Assembly (NCBI GenBank): GCA_943367715.1
Contig: CALRJY020000021.1
Coordinates: forward strand, 41,791-105,790
Source: JAEYXS01 sp943367715
GTDB taxonomy: Bacteria; Verrucomicrobiota; Verrucomicrobiia; Limisphaerales; JAEYXS01
Reading direction: 5' to 3'
Length of the DNA stretch: 64,000 bases
The notes beneath the pieces are model-generated. The model was not told where the DNA came from. It saw only the letters and a program-made list of their open reading frames with translations, and did not search any database. The position numbers were made by a program, and so were the translations under genes. Positions 17,041-24,644 of the stretch are shown in pieces (position 1 is the stretch's first letter; every line of letters begins with the position of its first letter).

Positions 17041-18272
17041 GGCTGGGCTGGTGCCGGTCGGATGGTCGGCAGCGTAAGTCCTCCTTTGCGTTTAAAATAT
17101 TTTAGCCCTCGCTCGCCGAGGGTTTGGCCCACGGCCTTCTCGGTGGCCTGGTTGATATCTTGCAAGGCGCCAGCTTTTGCTTCCGGCGAGAGCGCCGGGT
17201 TATTGACGATGGCTTGCGCCGCTTTTCTGGCCTCAGTCCGCAAGTTAATCGCGTGTAGTGCCGCCGCCTTGTCATAGCCCAAAAAGGGTGCTCCCGCGAT
17301 CAGTTGCTGATACCCAGGGTTGGTCAGCGTCCTTTCTATTTCCGCTTGCCGTTCCGGACCTAACACCTCCCTTATTCCTTCGTTGGCTTTCCGTTGGATC
17401 TCAGCGATTTCCGGAGACAATACTTGGGTGGGCAGCAAACCTCTGCGCGCTTCTTCGATAGTCCGGCCATGATCGTATGCCGCGCGGAACTCGGCTTCTG
17501 TCAGTTCGATGGGGCGGAATTGAGATTGGAGGCGCTCCATCAGTTTCGAGGTGCGCAGTTCATACTCGTAAATTTCCTGTGACGACATGAACTCCGTCAT
17601 CTTTTCCCGCAGATAGTTTTGGTGGTTCTCCGCTTCCATCTTGGCCACCACGCTCCCCGGCGCAAGGCTCGGGTTCTTGATCTGTTCCATCCCCTTCTCC
17701 AAACCCATCAGTTTTTCAGTCTGCTCCGGCGAGAGAAACGAGTAGCGGCTCTGCGCGGCATCATCATACCAATCTATCTCCGCACGCAGGGCTTTCTCCG
17801 TCACCCCCAGCAATTCCTTTATCAATGCCGCCCGCTCTTCCATCAAGGCCTTGATCTCCTTCTCCGCTTCGGGAGTCGGTTTGAATGCTGGTGCCGGCCG
17901 GCTGACCAGCCAGTATGGTTCCGTGACCGCCACCGGATTGATACCCCGCAACTTGTTCAGCTTTGGCTCATACAGATTGTCCAGATCCGCCAAAATGATA
18001 TCCCGGATGATCGCCTCCGGACAACCCACCTTCCGCAATCGCGCGATGTATTGCCTGTAATCCTCCGATTCCAACTGCGCCCACTTGAAATCCGTCTGGA
18101 TCACATTCGTGACCGTCACCAGTGTTCCTTCAACTGCCTGCTTCGCCTGAACCACCGCCGCACTCTTACCCACCACCACCGCTGGTGTCTCCGCCCCCGG
18201 CCTGATGATATAAATATACAAAGCTCCCAACCCCACATTCAACAACAGGGAAATGAACACCTTGGGAGACAC
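17037..18272 (-). CDS. Membrane-anchored helical protein of unknown function, second type B copy
   Basis: A paralog of the protein at 14207, first gene of the four-gene array. The likely start is the GTG at 18272 (VSPKVFISLLLNVGLGALYI), because this aligns with MSPKVILLVSVCLN of the other type B protein and has AAGGTGG just upstream. A longer reading from 18392 would translate a palindromic repeat and is rejected. The block EDYRQYIARLRKVGCPE, then IIRDIILADLDNLYEP, is conserved. The remainder is charged alpha-helix with LMEERAALIKELLGVTE and PFLGYDKAAALHAINL, the latter matching its type B sister closely. It is likely an anchored periplasmic protein. Function unknown. Confidence 0.78.
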   Translation of the reverse strand: MSPKVFISLLLNVGLGALYIYIIRPGAETPAVVVGKSAAVVQAKQAVEGTLVTVTNVIQTDFKWAQLESEDYRQYIARLRKVGCPEAIIRDIILADLDNLYEPKLNKLRGINPVAVTEPYWLVSRPAPAFKPTPEAEKEIKALMEERAALIKELLGVTEKALRAEIDWYDDAAQSRYSFLSPEQTEKLMGLEKGMEQIKNPSLAPGSVVAKMEAENHQNYLREKMTEFMSSQEIYEYELRTSKLMERLQSQFRPIELTEAEFRAAYDHGRTIEEARRGLLPTQVLSPEIAEIQRKANEGIREVLGPERQAEIERTLTNPGYQQLIAGAPFLGYDKAAALHAINLRTEARKAAQAIVNNPALSPEAKAGALQDINQATEKAVGQTLGERGLKYFKRKGGLTLPTIRPAPAQP

Positions 18273-18314
18273 GCCACCTTCATACCCCAATCCCCCGCAC
18301 CCGACAAGCCTCTT

Positions 18315-18341
18315 GGAGCGTGGGCGCCTCGCCCACAGCAA
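18315..18341. repeat. Palindromic repeat, family 1
   Basis: GGAGCG plus the palindrome GTGGGCG-cct-CGCCCAC and the CAGCAA tail, identical over 27 bases to the copy at 9603. It lies between the divergent type B gene and apbE and is followed by AGCCGGCTTCCG, a segment also seen in weaker form after the tail of other copies. Confidence 0.7.
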
Positions 18342-18397
18342 CGTACCTAGGCAAAGCCGGCTTCCGCTCTCTCCGAAACCACCCGCACGCATCCCCC

Positions 18398-18424
18398 GTA
18401 GCGCACGCTTCCAGCGTGCGAGTT
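18398..18424. repeat. Short palindromic repeat, family 2
   Basis: GTAGCGCA leads into the perfect palindrome GCACGCT-tcc-AGCGTGC and the tail GAGTT. It has the same GTAGCGC lead and size as the copy at 10321, but a different stem sequence, which implies compensatory change in the stem. Confidence 0.55.
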
Positions 18425-18523
18425 AAAGCCGCATTTCACCCCGGCTTCTTATGTCGGGGCTTGCGGCGTTTCCACTCTCCCTTGCCTCTCTCCCCACTTC
18501 CCCTCACTCTCCACGCAGACCAG

Positions 18524-19495
18524 ATGCACACCGTCGCCCTAGCCTGTCACGCCATGGCCACACGATTTGAATTCGTGTTGCAGGGCCCGGACGCCATTGC
18601 CCTTCGCGCCGCCGGCGAAGAAGCCCTCCGCGAGATCGAGCGCCTCGAATCCCAACTCAGCATCTACCGCCCCGCCAGCGAACTCAGCCAACTCAACGCC
18701 CGCGCCGCCCACGAACCCGTCCGCGTAGAACCGCGCCTCTTCCACCTCCTCCAGCGCGCCCGCAATCTGTCTGAGGAAACCGGCGGCGCCTTCGACATCA
18801 CCGTCGCTCCCCTCATGCGCTGCTGGGGCCTCATGCAACGCGAAGGCCGCGTGCCCACGCCCGAAGAACTCGCCACCGCCCGCGCCTGCACCGGCTGGCA
18901 GCATCTCGAATTGAACGAAGCCAATTTCACCGTCCGCTTCGCCCGTGAAGGCCTGATGCTTGATCTCGGCTCCCTCGGCAAAGGCTACGCCCTCGATGAA
19001 GCCGCCGATATCCTGCGCGAAGCCGGTGTGACCAGCGCCTTGCTCCACGGCGGCACCAGCACCATCTACGCCCTAGGCAAACCTCACGATGCCCCCGCCT
19101 GGTCCATCGCTCTAGCCGACCCGCAGACCGAAGGCGCCCGCTTCATCGCCACCTCCTCAGAAAAAATCCGCACGCGCTTCACACCTCTCACCACCGTGGA
19201 ACTCCGCGATGAATCCCTGTCCCTCTCCGCCGTCTGGGGCAAATACTTCACCGCGAATGGCCGCACCTACGGCCACGTCATCGACCCTCGCCTGGGCGAA
19301 CCCGTGGACGGCGCATTGATGTCCGCCTGCATCCTCCCCTCCGCCACCGAGACCGACGCCCTCTCCACCGCCTTACTAGTCGGCGGCCTCACCGATTGGG
19401 AAAAACTCTCCACCCTCCGCCCAAACATGCGCGCCCTCGTAGTAGGCCGCAACGACGACAGCACCCTCCCCAAAATCCGCTCCCTCGGCCTCTAA
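18524..19495 (+). CDS. apbE: FAD:protein FMN transferase (ApbE family)
   Basis: ApbE attaches FMN covalently to Thr/Ser of target flavoproteins (for example NqrB/C or RnfG/D subunits) using FAD and Mg2+. The protein shows the family signature order: HAMATRFEFVLQG at the start, LESQLSIYRPASELSQLN, GGAFDITVAPLM, LDLGSLGKGYALDEA (FAD site), GGTSTIYALG and YGHVIDPRLGEPV with a metal-binding Asp region. The ATG at 18524 gives 324 residues, the normal length. Upstream in-frame starts would run through repeats and are not used. No lipoprotein signal is seen, unlike many ApbE proteins. No target flavoprotein lies nearby. Confidence 0.92.
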   Translation: MHTVALACHAMATRFEFVLQGPDAIALRAAGEEALREIERLESQLSIYRPASELSQLNARAAHEPVRVEPRLFHLLQRARNLSEETGGAFDITVAPLMRCWGLMQREGRVPTPEELATARACTGWQHLELNEANFTVRFAREGLMLDLGSLGKGYALDEAADILREAGVTSALLHGGTSTIYALGKPHDAPAWSIALADPQTEGARFIATSSEKIRTRFTPLTTVELRDESLSLSAVWGKYFTANGRTYGHVIDPRLGEPVDGALMSACILPSATETDALSTALLVGGLTDWEKLSTLRPNMRALVVGRNDDSTLPKIRSLGL

Positions 19496-19498
19496 CCC

Positions 19499-19530
19499 GG
19501 TGGAGCGCGGGTTGTCTCAACCCGCAGCAA
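19499..19530. repeat. Palindromic repeat, family 1
   Basis: GGTGGAGC followed by the perfect 8-bp palindrome GCGGGTTG-tct-CAACCCGC (19507-19525) and AGCAA. It begins four bases after the apbE stop codon and may serve as its transcript end, although there is no T tract. Confidence 0.7.
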
Positions 19531-19581
19531 CTCCCGCCAACCTGTGGTCATCAATCTACCCCGGCGCGGTAAATGTTATCT

Positions 19582-19601
19582 CCTTCTCCTCGGGGAGAAG
19601 G
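19582..19601. repeat. Short hairpin CCTTCTCC/GGAGAAGG
   Basis: An 8-bp perfect inverted repeat, CCTTCTCC (19582-19589) and GGAGAAGG (19594-19601), followed by ACGGGATGAGGGG. It lies between the convergent apbE and histidine kinase genes. It could be another dispersed repeat or a bidirectional transcript end. Only one copy is seen in this window. Confidence 0.45.
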
Positions 19602-19664
19602 ACGGGATGAGGGGTAAGGAGACTTCCATAAGTAAAACCAGACCCCATTCGCTTATGAACCCCC

Positions 19665-21428
19665 TCACGCCTTAAACCCCGTCGGCACTCCCGACATCTC
19701 CTGCAACGGCAAAAAGATGCTCATCGTCGTCCCTTTGCCCACGGATGACTTGATCCGCACCGTCCCGCGATGCGTCTCCGCCACCCGCCGCACGATCATC
19801 AAACCCAACCCAGTCCCTTTGCCCTTTGTCGTATTCAACAACGACGTAAACGCCCGCTTCCGCTGCTCGATCGTCATGCCCGAACCCGTGTCCTTGAAAT
19901 CGATCACCACATGCGTCGGGATCGGCGATTTCCGGGGCAGATAGATCGTCCGCGAAACAATCGTCAGCCGTCCGCCGTCTCCCATGGCTTCCACCGCGTT
20001 CAACGTCAGATTCAAGAACGCCTGCTCCAGTTGCGTCGGGTCCGCCATCACCACCGGCAGTTCCGGGTCCAGCTTGCGCACCCACTCGATATTCTGGTTC
20101 TTCAGCTTGTGCCGCGTGAGCAGGCCCAGATCGTCGATGAGCTGGTTCACATTCACCTCCGTGAGCGCCGGCTCCGTGTTCCGCGCGAAGTCCAGCACCT
20201 GCTCCACGATCTTGTTCATGTGATCCATCTTCTCACCCATGATGCGCACATCCGTCGCGCGCGGATCAGTCGCCTCGAAACGCAGATCCAGCGAATGATA
20301 CAACATCTTCAACACCGTGAGCGGATTACGGATCTCATGCGCCACCTCCGCCGCCAGCAATCCGAGTGCCGAGAGTTTCTCCGTCTGGCGTAACTGTTCC
20401 TCCACATCCACGATGCGCTCATACAACCGCGCCTTCTCGATGGCGATGGCCGACAGTTCCGCCAGCGCTGAAAGAATCTTTATCTCTTCGTTGGAAAAAT
20501 TATGCGGCTCCTCCGTATAGACATTCAGCGCGCCGATGGCCTGATTGCCGAACAGCAACGGCACACTGAGCAACGACACCAGCCCTTCGCGCCGCGCCGT
20601 CTCCACATTCTGATACCGTGACGACGTCTGCACATTCTCCACCTGCAACGCCTTCTTCCGCCGCACCACAATGCCGATGAGACTCTCTTGCAGGCTCAGC
20701 GGCGGCCGGTCCACGTAAAGTTTTCCCGCCCCAAAACTCGCGCGCAGTTCCAGCCAGTTGCCCGATTCATCCAGCATGTGCAGCGAGCACATCTTCGTCT
20801 CCATCAACTGGCAGGCCTCCCGCGTGATGACCGTGAGCGCGTCATTCAGGTTCAGCGTGGAACTGATCGTCTGCCCTACGCTCGCCAGCGTCTCGAACAG
20901 ACGCGCCTTCAAGCGAAGCTGTTCGTAAAGCCACGTGTTATGGATCACCTTCGCCGCCTGCAAGGCCAGCTCTTCCAACAAGCTCTGGTCATCTGCACTG
21001 AAAGCATTTTCCCGCTCCGAATCCACGTTCAACACCCCGCGGATCTCGCCCTCCACCACCAGCGGCACCGCCAGCTCGGACTCCACATTCTTGCGGATCA
21101 TGATGTAGCGCGGGTCCTCATCCACGCGTCCCACCCGCGCCGCCTTGCCCGTGCGCGCCACCCACCCCGTGATGCCCTCACCCACACGCAGACGCAACGA
21201 TTTCGCATTCGCCGGCAGCCCATTCGCCGCCTGGATCTCCAGAAATCCCGTATGCGGATTCAGCAACACCACCGATCCGCTGGACGCCCGCATGATACGC
21301 ACCGCCTCACGGATGATGCGCTCCAGCGCCTCCTGGGAATCGAGCGTGGAATGGATGACATTGCTGACCTGATACAACAGGCGAAGTCGTTCGTAACGTG
21401 CCTTCAGTTCGGCTAATTCGTCGCTCAC
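19665..21428 (-). CDS. GAF-domain sensor histidine kinase
   Basis: About 587 residues. A short coiled N-terminus (LAELKARYERLRLLYQVSNV) is followed by a GAF domain (residues ~25-165, with GEGITGWVARTGKAARVG), a second GAF (~185-340), HisKA with LLAAEVAHEIRNPLTVLKML carrying the phospho-accepting His, and a HATPase_c domain (LEQAFLNLTLNAVEAMGDGG, DTGSGM, GKGTGLGLMIVRR). There are no membrane segments, so it is a cytoplasmic sensor whose signal binds the GAF domains. No response regulator is adjacent. The GTG at 21428 (VSDELAELKARY) is preferred to an ATG 16 codons upstream because the added residues look non-native. Neither has a strong ribosome site. Confidence 0.93.
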   Translation of the reverse strand: MSDELAELKARYERLRLLYQVSNVIHSTLDSQEALERIIREAVRIMRASSGSVVLLNPHTGFLEIQAANGLPANAKSLRLRVGEGITGWVARTGKAARVGRVDEDPRYIMIRKNVESELAVPLVVEGEIRGVLNVDSERENAFSADDQSLLEELALQAAKVIHNTWLYEQLRLKARLFETLASVGQTISSTLNLNDALTVITREACQLMETKMCSLHMLDESGNWLELRASFGAGKLYVDRPPLSLQESLIGIVVRRKKALQVENVQTSSRYQNVETARREGLVSLLSVPLLFGNQAIGALNVYTEEPHNFSNEEIKILSALAELSAIAIEKARLYERIVDVEEQLRQTEKLSALGLLAAEVAHEIRNPLTVLKMLYHSLDLRFEATDPRATDVRIMGEKMDHMNKIVEQVLDFARNTEPALTEVNVNQLIDDLGLLTRHKLKNQNIEWVRKLDPELPVVMADPTQLEQAFLNLTLNAVEAMGDGGRLTIVSRTIYLPRKSPIPTHVVIDFKDTGSGMTIEQRKRAFTSLLNTTKGKGTGLGLMIVRRVAETHRGTVRIKSSVGKGTTMSIFLPLQEMSGVPTGFKA

Positions 21429-21603
21429 GCCGCCGACTATGGCCAGCCCCCGCCAAATTTCCAGCGCAGAACCCAATGTGCTGCCGGTATCTTGCCGGCA
21501 GTTCGAGCGCGAACGTTCTCAAGCCGTCATCACAATATGAACCGGCCTGCCCGCATCTCGTCTTGCAAATGCCCACCACTAACCAACAATCCATAGCAAC
21601 ACC

Positions 21604-22776
21604 ATGCTCAAGCCCCTGCTTGCCCTATTGCTCTGGTCGTCCGGCCTTGCTCTCACCCAGGCCGCCGATGCCCCAGCTCCCTCCCCCTACACCCGCTGGA
21701 CCAACGGCCCTTCCACCGATCCCAATTTCTTTCCCATCGCCGTCTGGTTGCAAAACCCTACGCGCGCCGAGGAATACAAACGCGCGGGCATCAACACCTA
21801 CATGGCCCTCTGGCGCGGCCCCACGGAAGAGCACCTGACCGCCTTGCGCAAAGCCGGGATGAAACTCATTTGCGGCCAAAGCGAACGCTCCCTGAAATTT
21901 CGCGATGAACCGCTCATCATCGGCTGGATGCACGGTGACGAACCGGACAACGCGCAAGCCATCCCCGGTGGCAAAGGCTACGGCCCGCCCATTCTGCCCG
22001 AGAAGATCATCGCCGATTACCACCGTATCCGCACGAACGACACTACGCGCCCCGTCTTCCTGAATCTCGGCCAGGGCGTCGCGTGGGATAACTACATCGG
22101 TCGCGGCGTCCGCCGCAATCATCCCGAAGATTATCCCGAATACGTGAAAGGCTCCGATATCGCCTCCTTCGACATCTACCCCGCCGTGCACGATCACAAG
22201 GACATCGCCGGCAAACTCTGGTATGTCGCCAAGGGCGTGGAACGTCTCTCCCAATGGGCCGGCCCCGACCGCGTCGTCTGGAACTGTCTCGAATGCACCC
22301 GTATCGAGAACCCTGATCGCAAACCTACTCCCACCGAAGTTCGCGCCGAAGCCTGGATGTCCCTCATCCACGGCTCGCGGGGCCTCATCTGGTTCGTGCA
22401 CCAGTTCAAGCCCACCTTCCGCGAAGCCGCGCTGCTGGATGACCCCGAGATGCTCGCCGCCGTCACCGCCGTGAACCAGCAGATCACCCGCCTCGCCCCC
22501 GTCCTCAACAGCCCCACCCTCACCTACGCCGTGAAGGTGACCTCCAGCAAAACCGACGTGCCCATCGCCACCATGGTGAAAAAGCATAATGGCGCAACCT
22601 TCCTCTTCGCCGTTAACATGCGTGATGCCGCCACCTCCGCCACCTTCAGCGAGCTGCCGAAGAACAGCACCGTGACCGTCCTCGATGAAAACCGCACCAT
22701 CTCTTTAAAAGACAGTTCCTTCACCGATCAATTCGAGCCGTGGGCCGTTCATCTCTACCGTATCGAAGCGAAATAG
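21604..22776 (+). CDS. Secreted TIM-barrel-like protein, possible glycoside hydrolase
   Basis: A 390-residue protein with a signal peptide (MLKPLLALLLWSSGLALTQA). The body reads like a (beta/alpha)8 barrel: NFFPIAVWLQ, GINTYMALWRG, LIIGWMHGDEPDN, GSDIASFDIYP, VVWNCLECTRIEN and HGSRGLIWFVHQF. GDEPD and the Glu in CLECT are placed like acidic catalytic residues of beta-galactosidase-type hydrolases, but this is an inference from the layout. A small beta domain follows (TFLFAVNMRDAATSATF), as in many glycoside hydrolases. I cannot name a family or substrate. It is divergent from the histidine kinase and followed by a paired palindromic repeat. Confidence 0.75.
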   Translation: MLKPLLALLLWSSGLALTQAADAPAPSPYTRWTNGPSTDPNFFPIAVWLQNPTRAEEYKRAGINTYMALWRGPTEEHLTALRKAGMKLICGQSERSLKFRDEPLIIGWMHGDEPDNAQAIPGGKGYGPPILPEKIIADYHRIRTNDTTRPVFLNLGQGVAWDNYIGRGVRRNHPEDYPEYVKGSDIASFDIYPAVHDHKDIAGKLWYVAKGVERLSQWAGPDRVVWNCLECTRIENPDRKPTPTEVRAEAWMSLIHGSRGLIWFVHQFKPTFREAALLDDPEMLAAVTAVNQQITRLAPVLNSPTLTYAVKVTSSKTDVPIATMVKKHNGATFLFAVNMRDAATSATFSELPKNSTVTVLDENRTISLKDSSFTDQFEPWAVHLYRIEAK

Positions 22777-22787
22777 ACTTCCGGCCC

Positions 22788-22948
22788 GTGGAGCGTGCCC
22801 GTCCTCGGGCACAGCAAGGTGAAATGCTTCAGCCGGTTTCCGAAAAGGTTGTGGCAGAAGAGAAGAACTTCATGCGTCTGTTTTTGCGCTAAAGGTTAAC
22901 TGCTTTTGCTTATGCACGTTGCTGTGCCCGAGGACGGGCACGCTCCAC
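22788..22948. repeat. Paired palindromic repeat, family 1 (161 bp)
   Basis: Two 30-base arms, 22788-22817 and 22919-22948, are exact reverse complements. Each arm begins at its outer end with GTGGAGCGTGCCCG and ends with CACAGCAA. Each arm is itself palindromic (GTGCCCG-tcct-CGGGCAC). The roughly 100-base spacer contains a weak match to the AGCCGGYTTCCG segment of other copies. The element could form a long hairpin. It fills the gap between the TIM-barrel gene and the convergent amidohydrolase gene, where it may end both transcripts. Confidence 0.85.
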
Positions 22949-22968
22949 CACGTATCACCATTCATTCC

Positions 22969-23973
22969 TCATTTCCCCACCGACCTCAGCACCTTCCACA
23001 CCTGCGTGAAATGGTGGTCCTGAAACCCGAGCGCCCGCTTGATCTGGTAATCCCGCTCAATCACATTACGGATCGCCTGACACCGGCTGAAGTCATCGCG
23101 CTTCAGCTCCCCGCGCAATTTCAACCGGTGCCCAAAGATCGGCACCGGAAAATCACTGCCATGAAACACGCGCTCCGCCAAACCCGGACGCATACACTTC
23201 GTCAGATGCGCACACCGATTGAGCGTGGCCAGCGCGCTGCTGTCCCCATACAGATTCGGATGCTTCTCCAGCATCTCGCAGAAGATGTGAAAATACTCGG
23301 GATCACCCAGCCCGCTCTTCGTCGCACAATGCGCCGCGATGACTTTCACGCCACACTCCAGCGGTAGCTGCAACGTGCGTGGATCGGAATAAGCCTCATT
23401 GACCACCGGCACCGTATGTTCACCGCCCGTGTGCGCCAGGAAGGGCAACCCCGCCTGCGCCATGCGCTCCCAGAATTTCGTGTAGCGCTTGTCATTGCCA
23501 TTCACGTTGTGGCAGTTCGGCAACAGCTTCAGCATCACCGCGCCACCGGCCAGACAACGCTCCAATTCATCCAAGGCATCTGGTCTCCCCGGATGGATGG
23601 ACACCGCCGGAAGAAACTCCTCATGCTCCCGTGCCAGCTTCAGCACATACTCATTCGGCACGTAGAAAGAACCCGCACTCTCCATCTTCTGGCCGTTCTC
23701 GTCATACACCCAATCCTGCGCCAGCAACACCAGCTTCTTCAGTGAAGACTCGCGCACCTGCTTCAACAAGTGTTCCACGTAGATGCGATCAAAATCCTCC
23801 GCCTGCAATTCCGTATGGCCCAGCCCGATGTGACCCAGCATGAAATTCGCCAGCGGCTTGTGCCACCAGCCGCGCACGCGCAGCCAGCACCCGCTCCCCT
23901 GACGGCCATTGCCGACGAGATGCACATGCATGTCTATTGGAGGTCTCTGGCTGGTTGTCGTCACGAATGCCAA
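22969..23973 (-). CDS. Amidohydrolase-family metal-dependent hydrolase
   Basis: A 334-residue protein of the amidohydrolase_2 type. The N-terminal metal site is PPIDMHVHLVG (HxH), strand 5/6 ligands are in FLAHTGGEHTVP and VIAAHCATKSG, and the catalytic Asp lies in VFHGSDFPVPIFG. The family includes decarboxylases and lactone or amide hydrolases acting on small molecules in the cytoplasm; the substrate cannot be inferred. An Arg/Trp-rich insertion after the first strand (SGCWLRVRGWWHKPLANF) may shape the active site. It is preceded by a spacer that separates it from the small gene at 24030, so it is probably transcribed alone or with it. Confidence 0.85.
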   Translation of the reverse strand: MAFVTTTSQRPPIDMHVHLVGNGRQGSGCWLRVRGWWHKPLANFMLGHIGLGHTELQAEDFDRIYVEHLLKQVRESSLKKLVLLAQDWVYDENGQKMESAGSFYVPNEYVLKLAREHEEFLPAVSIHPGRPDALDELERCLAGGAVMLKLLPNCHNVNGNDKRYTKFWERMAQAGLPFLAHTGGEHTVPVVNEAYSDPRTLQLPLECGVKVIAAHCATKSGLGDPEYFHIFCEMLEKHPNLYGDSSALATLNRCAHLTKCMRPGLAERVFHGSDFPVPIFGHRLKLRGELKRDDFSRCQAIRNVIERDYQIKRALGFQDHHFTQVWKVLRSVGK

Positions 23974-24029
23974 CGTAATCTTTTTACCGGTTGAAACAAA
24001 CGAATTTGGTTTGGGTTCGCCTCTCCACG

Positions 24030-24470
24030 CTAGGGTTCAATCATCGGACCCGCTACGGTATATAGGGTCGCTGATGTTTGAAAGCCCACGGCGTGGAGCA
24101 GCGCTTTCATCTGGCGGACAACGCTTGATTCATACCGCTCATAACCTAGATTCACCTGATAAGAGTTTGTAGTGACCAACGAAGGCAACGGCAGCGTCGC
24201 CTCTTCATTTGGCGGTACTGTGACCCGGGTCGTAAACACTGTCCGGACAGCGGCAACAGAAGGATTTTGCACATAAGTATAATGGGAACTGACGATGGGA
24301 AAGGAATTCAGGTTCTTGACGCCTAAACAAACCATGGGCTCACCAAAGGGACCTTGGATATAACCCAAGAAACGGACCTCGGGGGCCACGGGAGGTCGAG
24401 AACGAGGAAAAAGCCAAAAGATCACTCCGGCCATCACGACCGCCCCGAGCAACCATAACAGTGCCTTCAT
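24030..24470 (-). CDS. Small membrane-anchored protein of unknown function
   Basis: I do not recognise the family. The ATG at 24470 gives 146 residues with a single N-terminal hydrophobic helix (ALLWLLGAVVMAGVIFWLFP). A likely extracytoplasmic beta-rich domain follows (VRFLGYIQGPFGEPMVCLGV, VTVPPNEEATLPLPSL). The later start at 24470 is chosen because an upstream ATG at 24572 would add a basic, non-hydrophobic stretch with no sign of coding. It precedes the amidohydrolase on the same strand with a 56-base gap. It is divergent from the FHA gene. Confidence 0.6.
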   Translation of the reverse strand: MKALLWLLGAVVMAGVIFWLFPRSRPPVAPEVRFLGYIQGPFGEPMVCLGVKNLNSFPIVSSHYTYVQNPSVAAVRTVFTTRVTVPPNEEATLPLPSLVTTNSYQVNLGYERYESSVVRQMKALLHAVGFQTSATLYTVAGPMIEP

Positions 24471-24644
24471 GCCACGTGATCTGGATTGGGAGGGAGTCAC
24501 TTGTTTGCGTATGCAAACCCGCCGAAGGCCTTTGGTCAAGGGGAAGCATTTCCCATTGACCGGCCACACCAAACACCGCTTTCTATCCCCATCGTGCGTG
24601 AGTAAATACCGCCAGCACGGTCCTACACAGGGAGTAGCATTGGC

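Noticed and set aside
18273..18392. N-terminal extension of the type B gene to 18392
   Set aside because: The added residues (LLWARRPRS) are the translation of a palindromic repeat, not a protein domain. The GTG at 18272 aligns with the sister gene.
22788..22948. CRISPR array
   Set aside because: Only two inverted units occur, with no direct repeats or regular spacers, and no cas gene is in the window.
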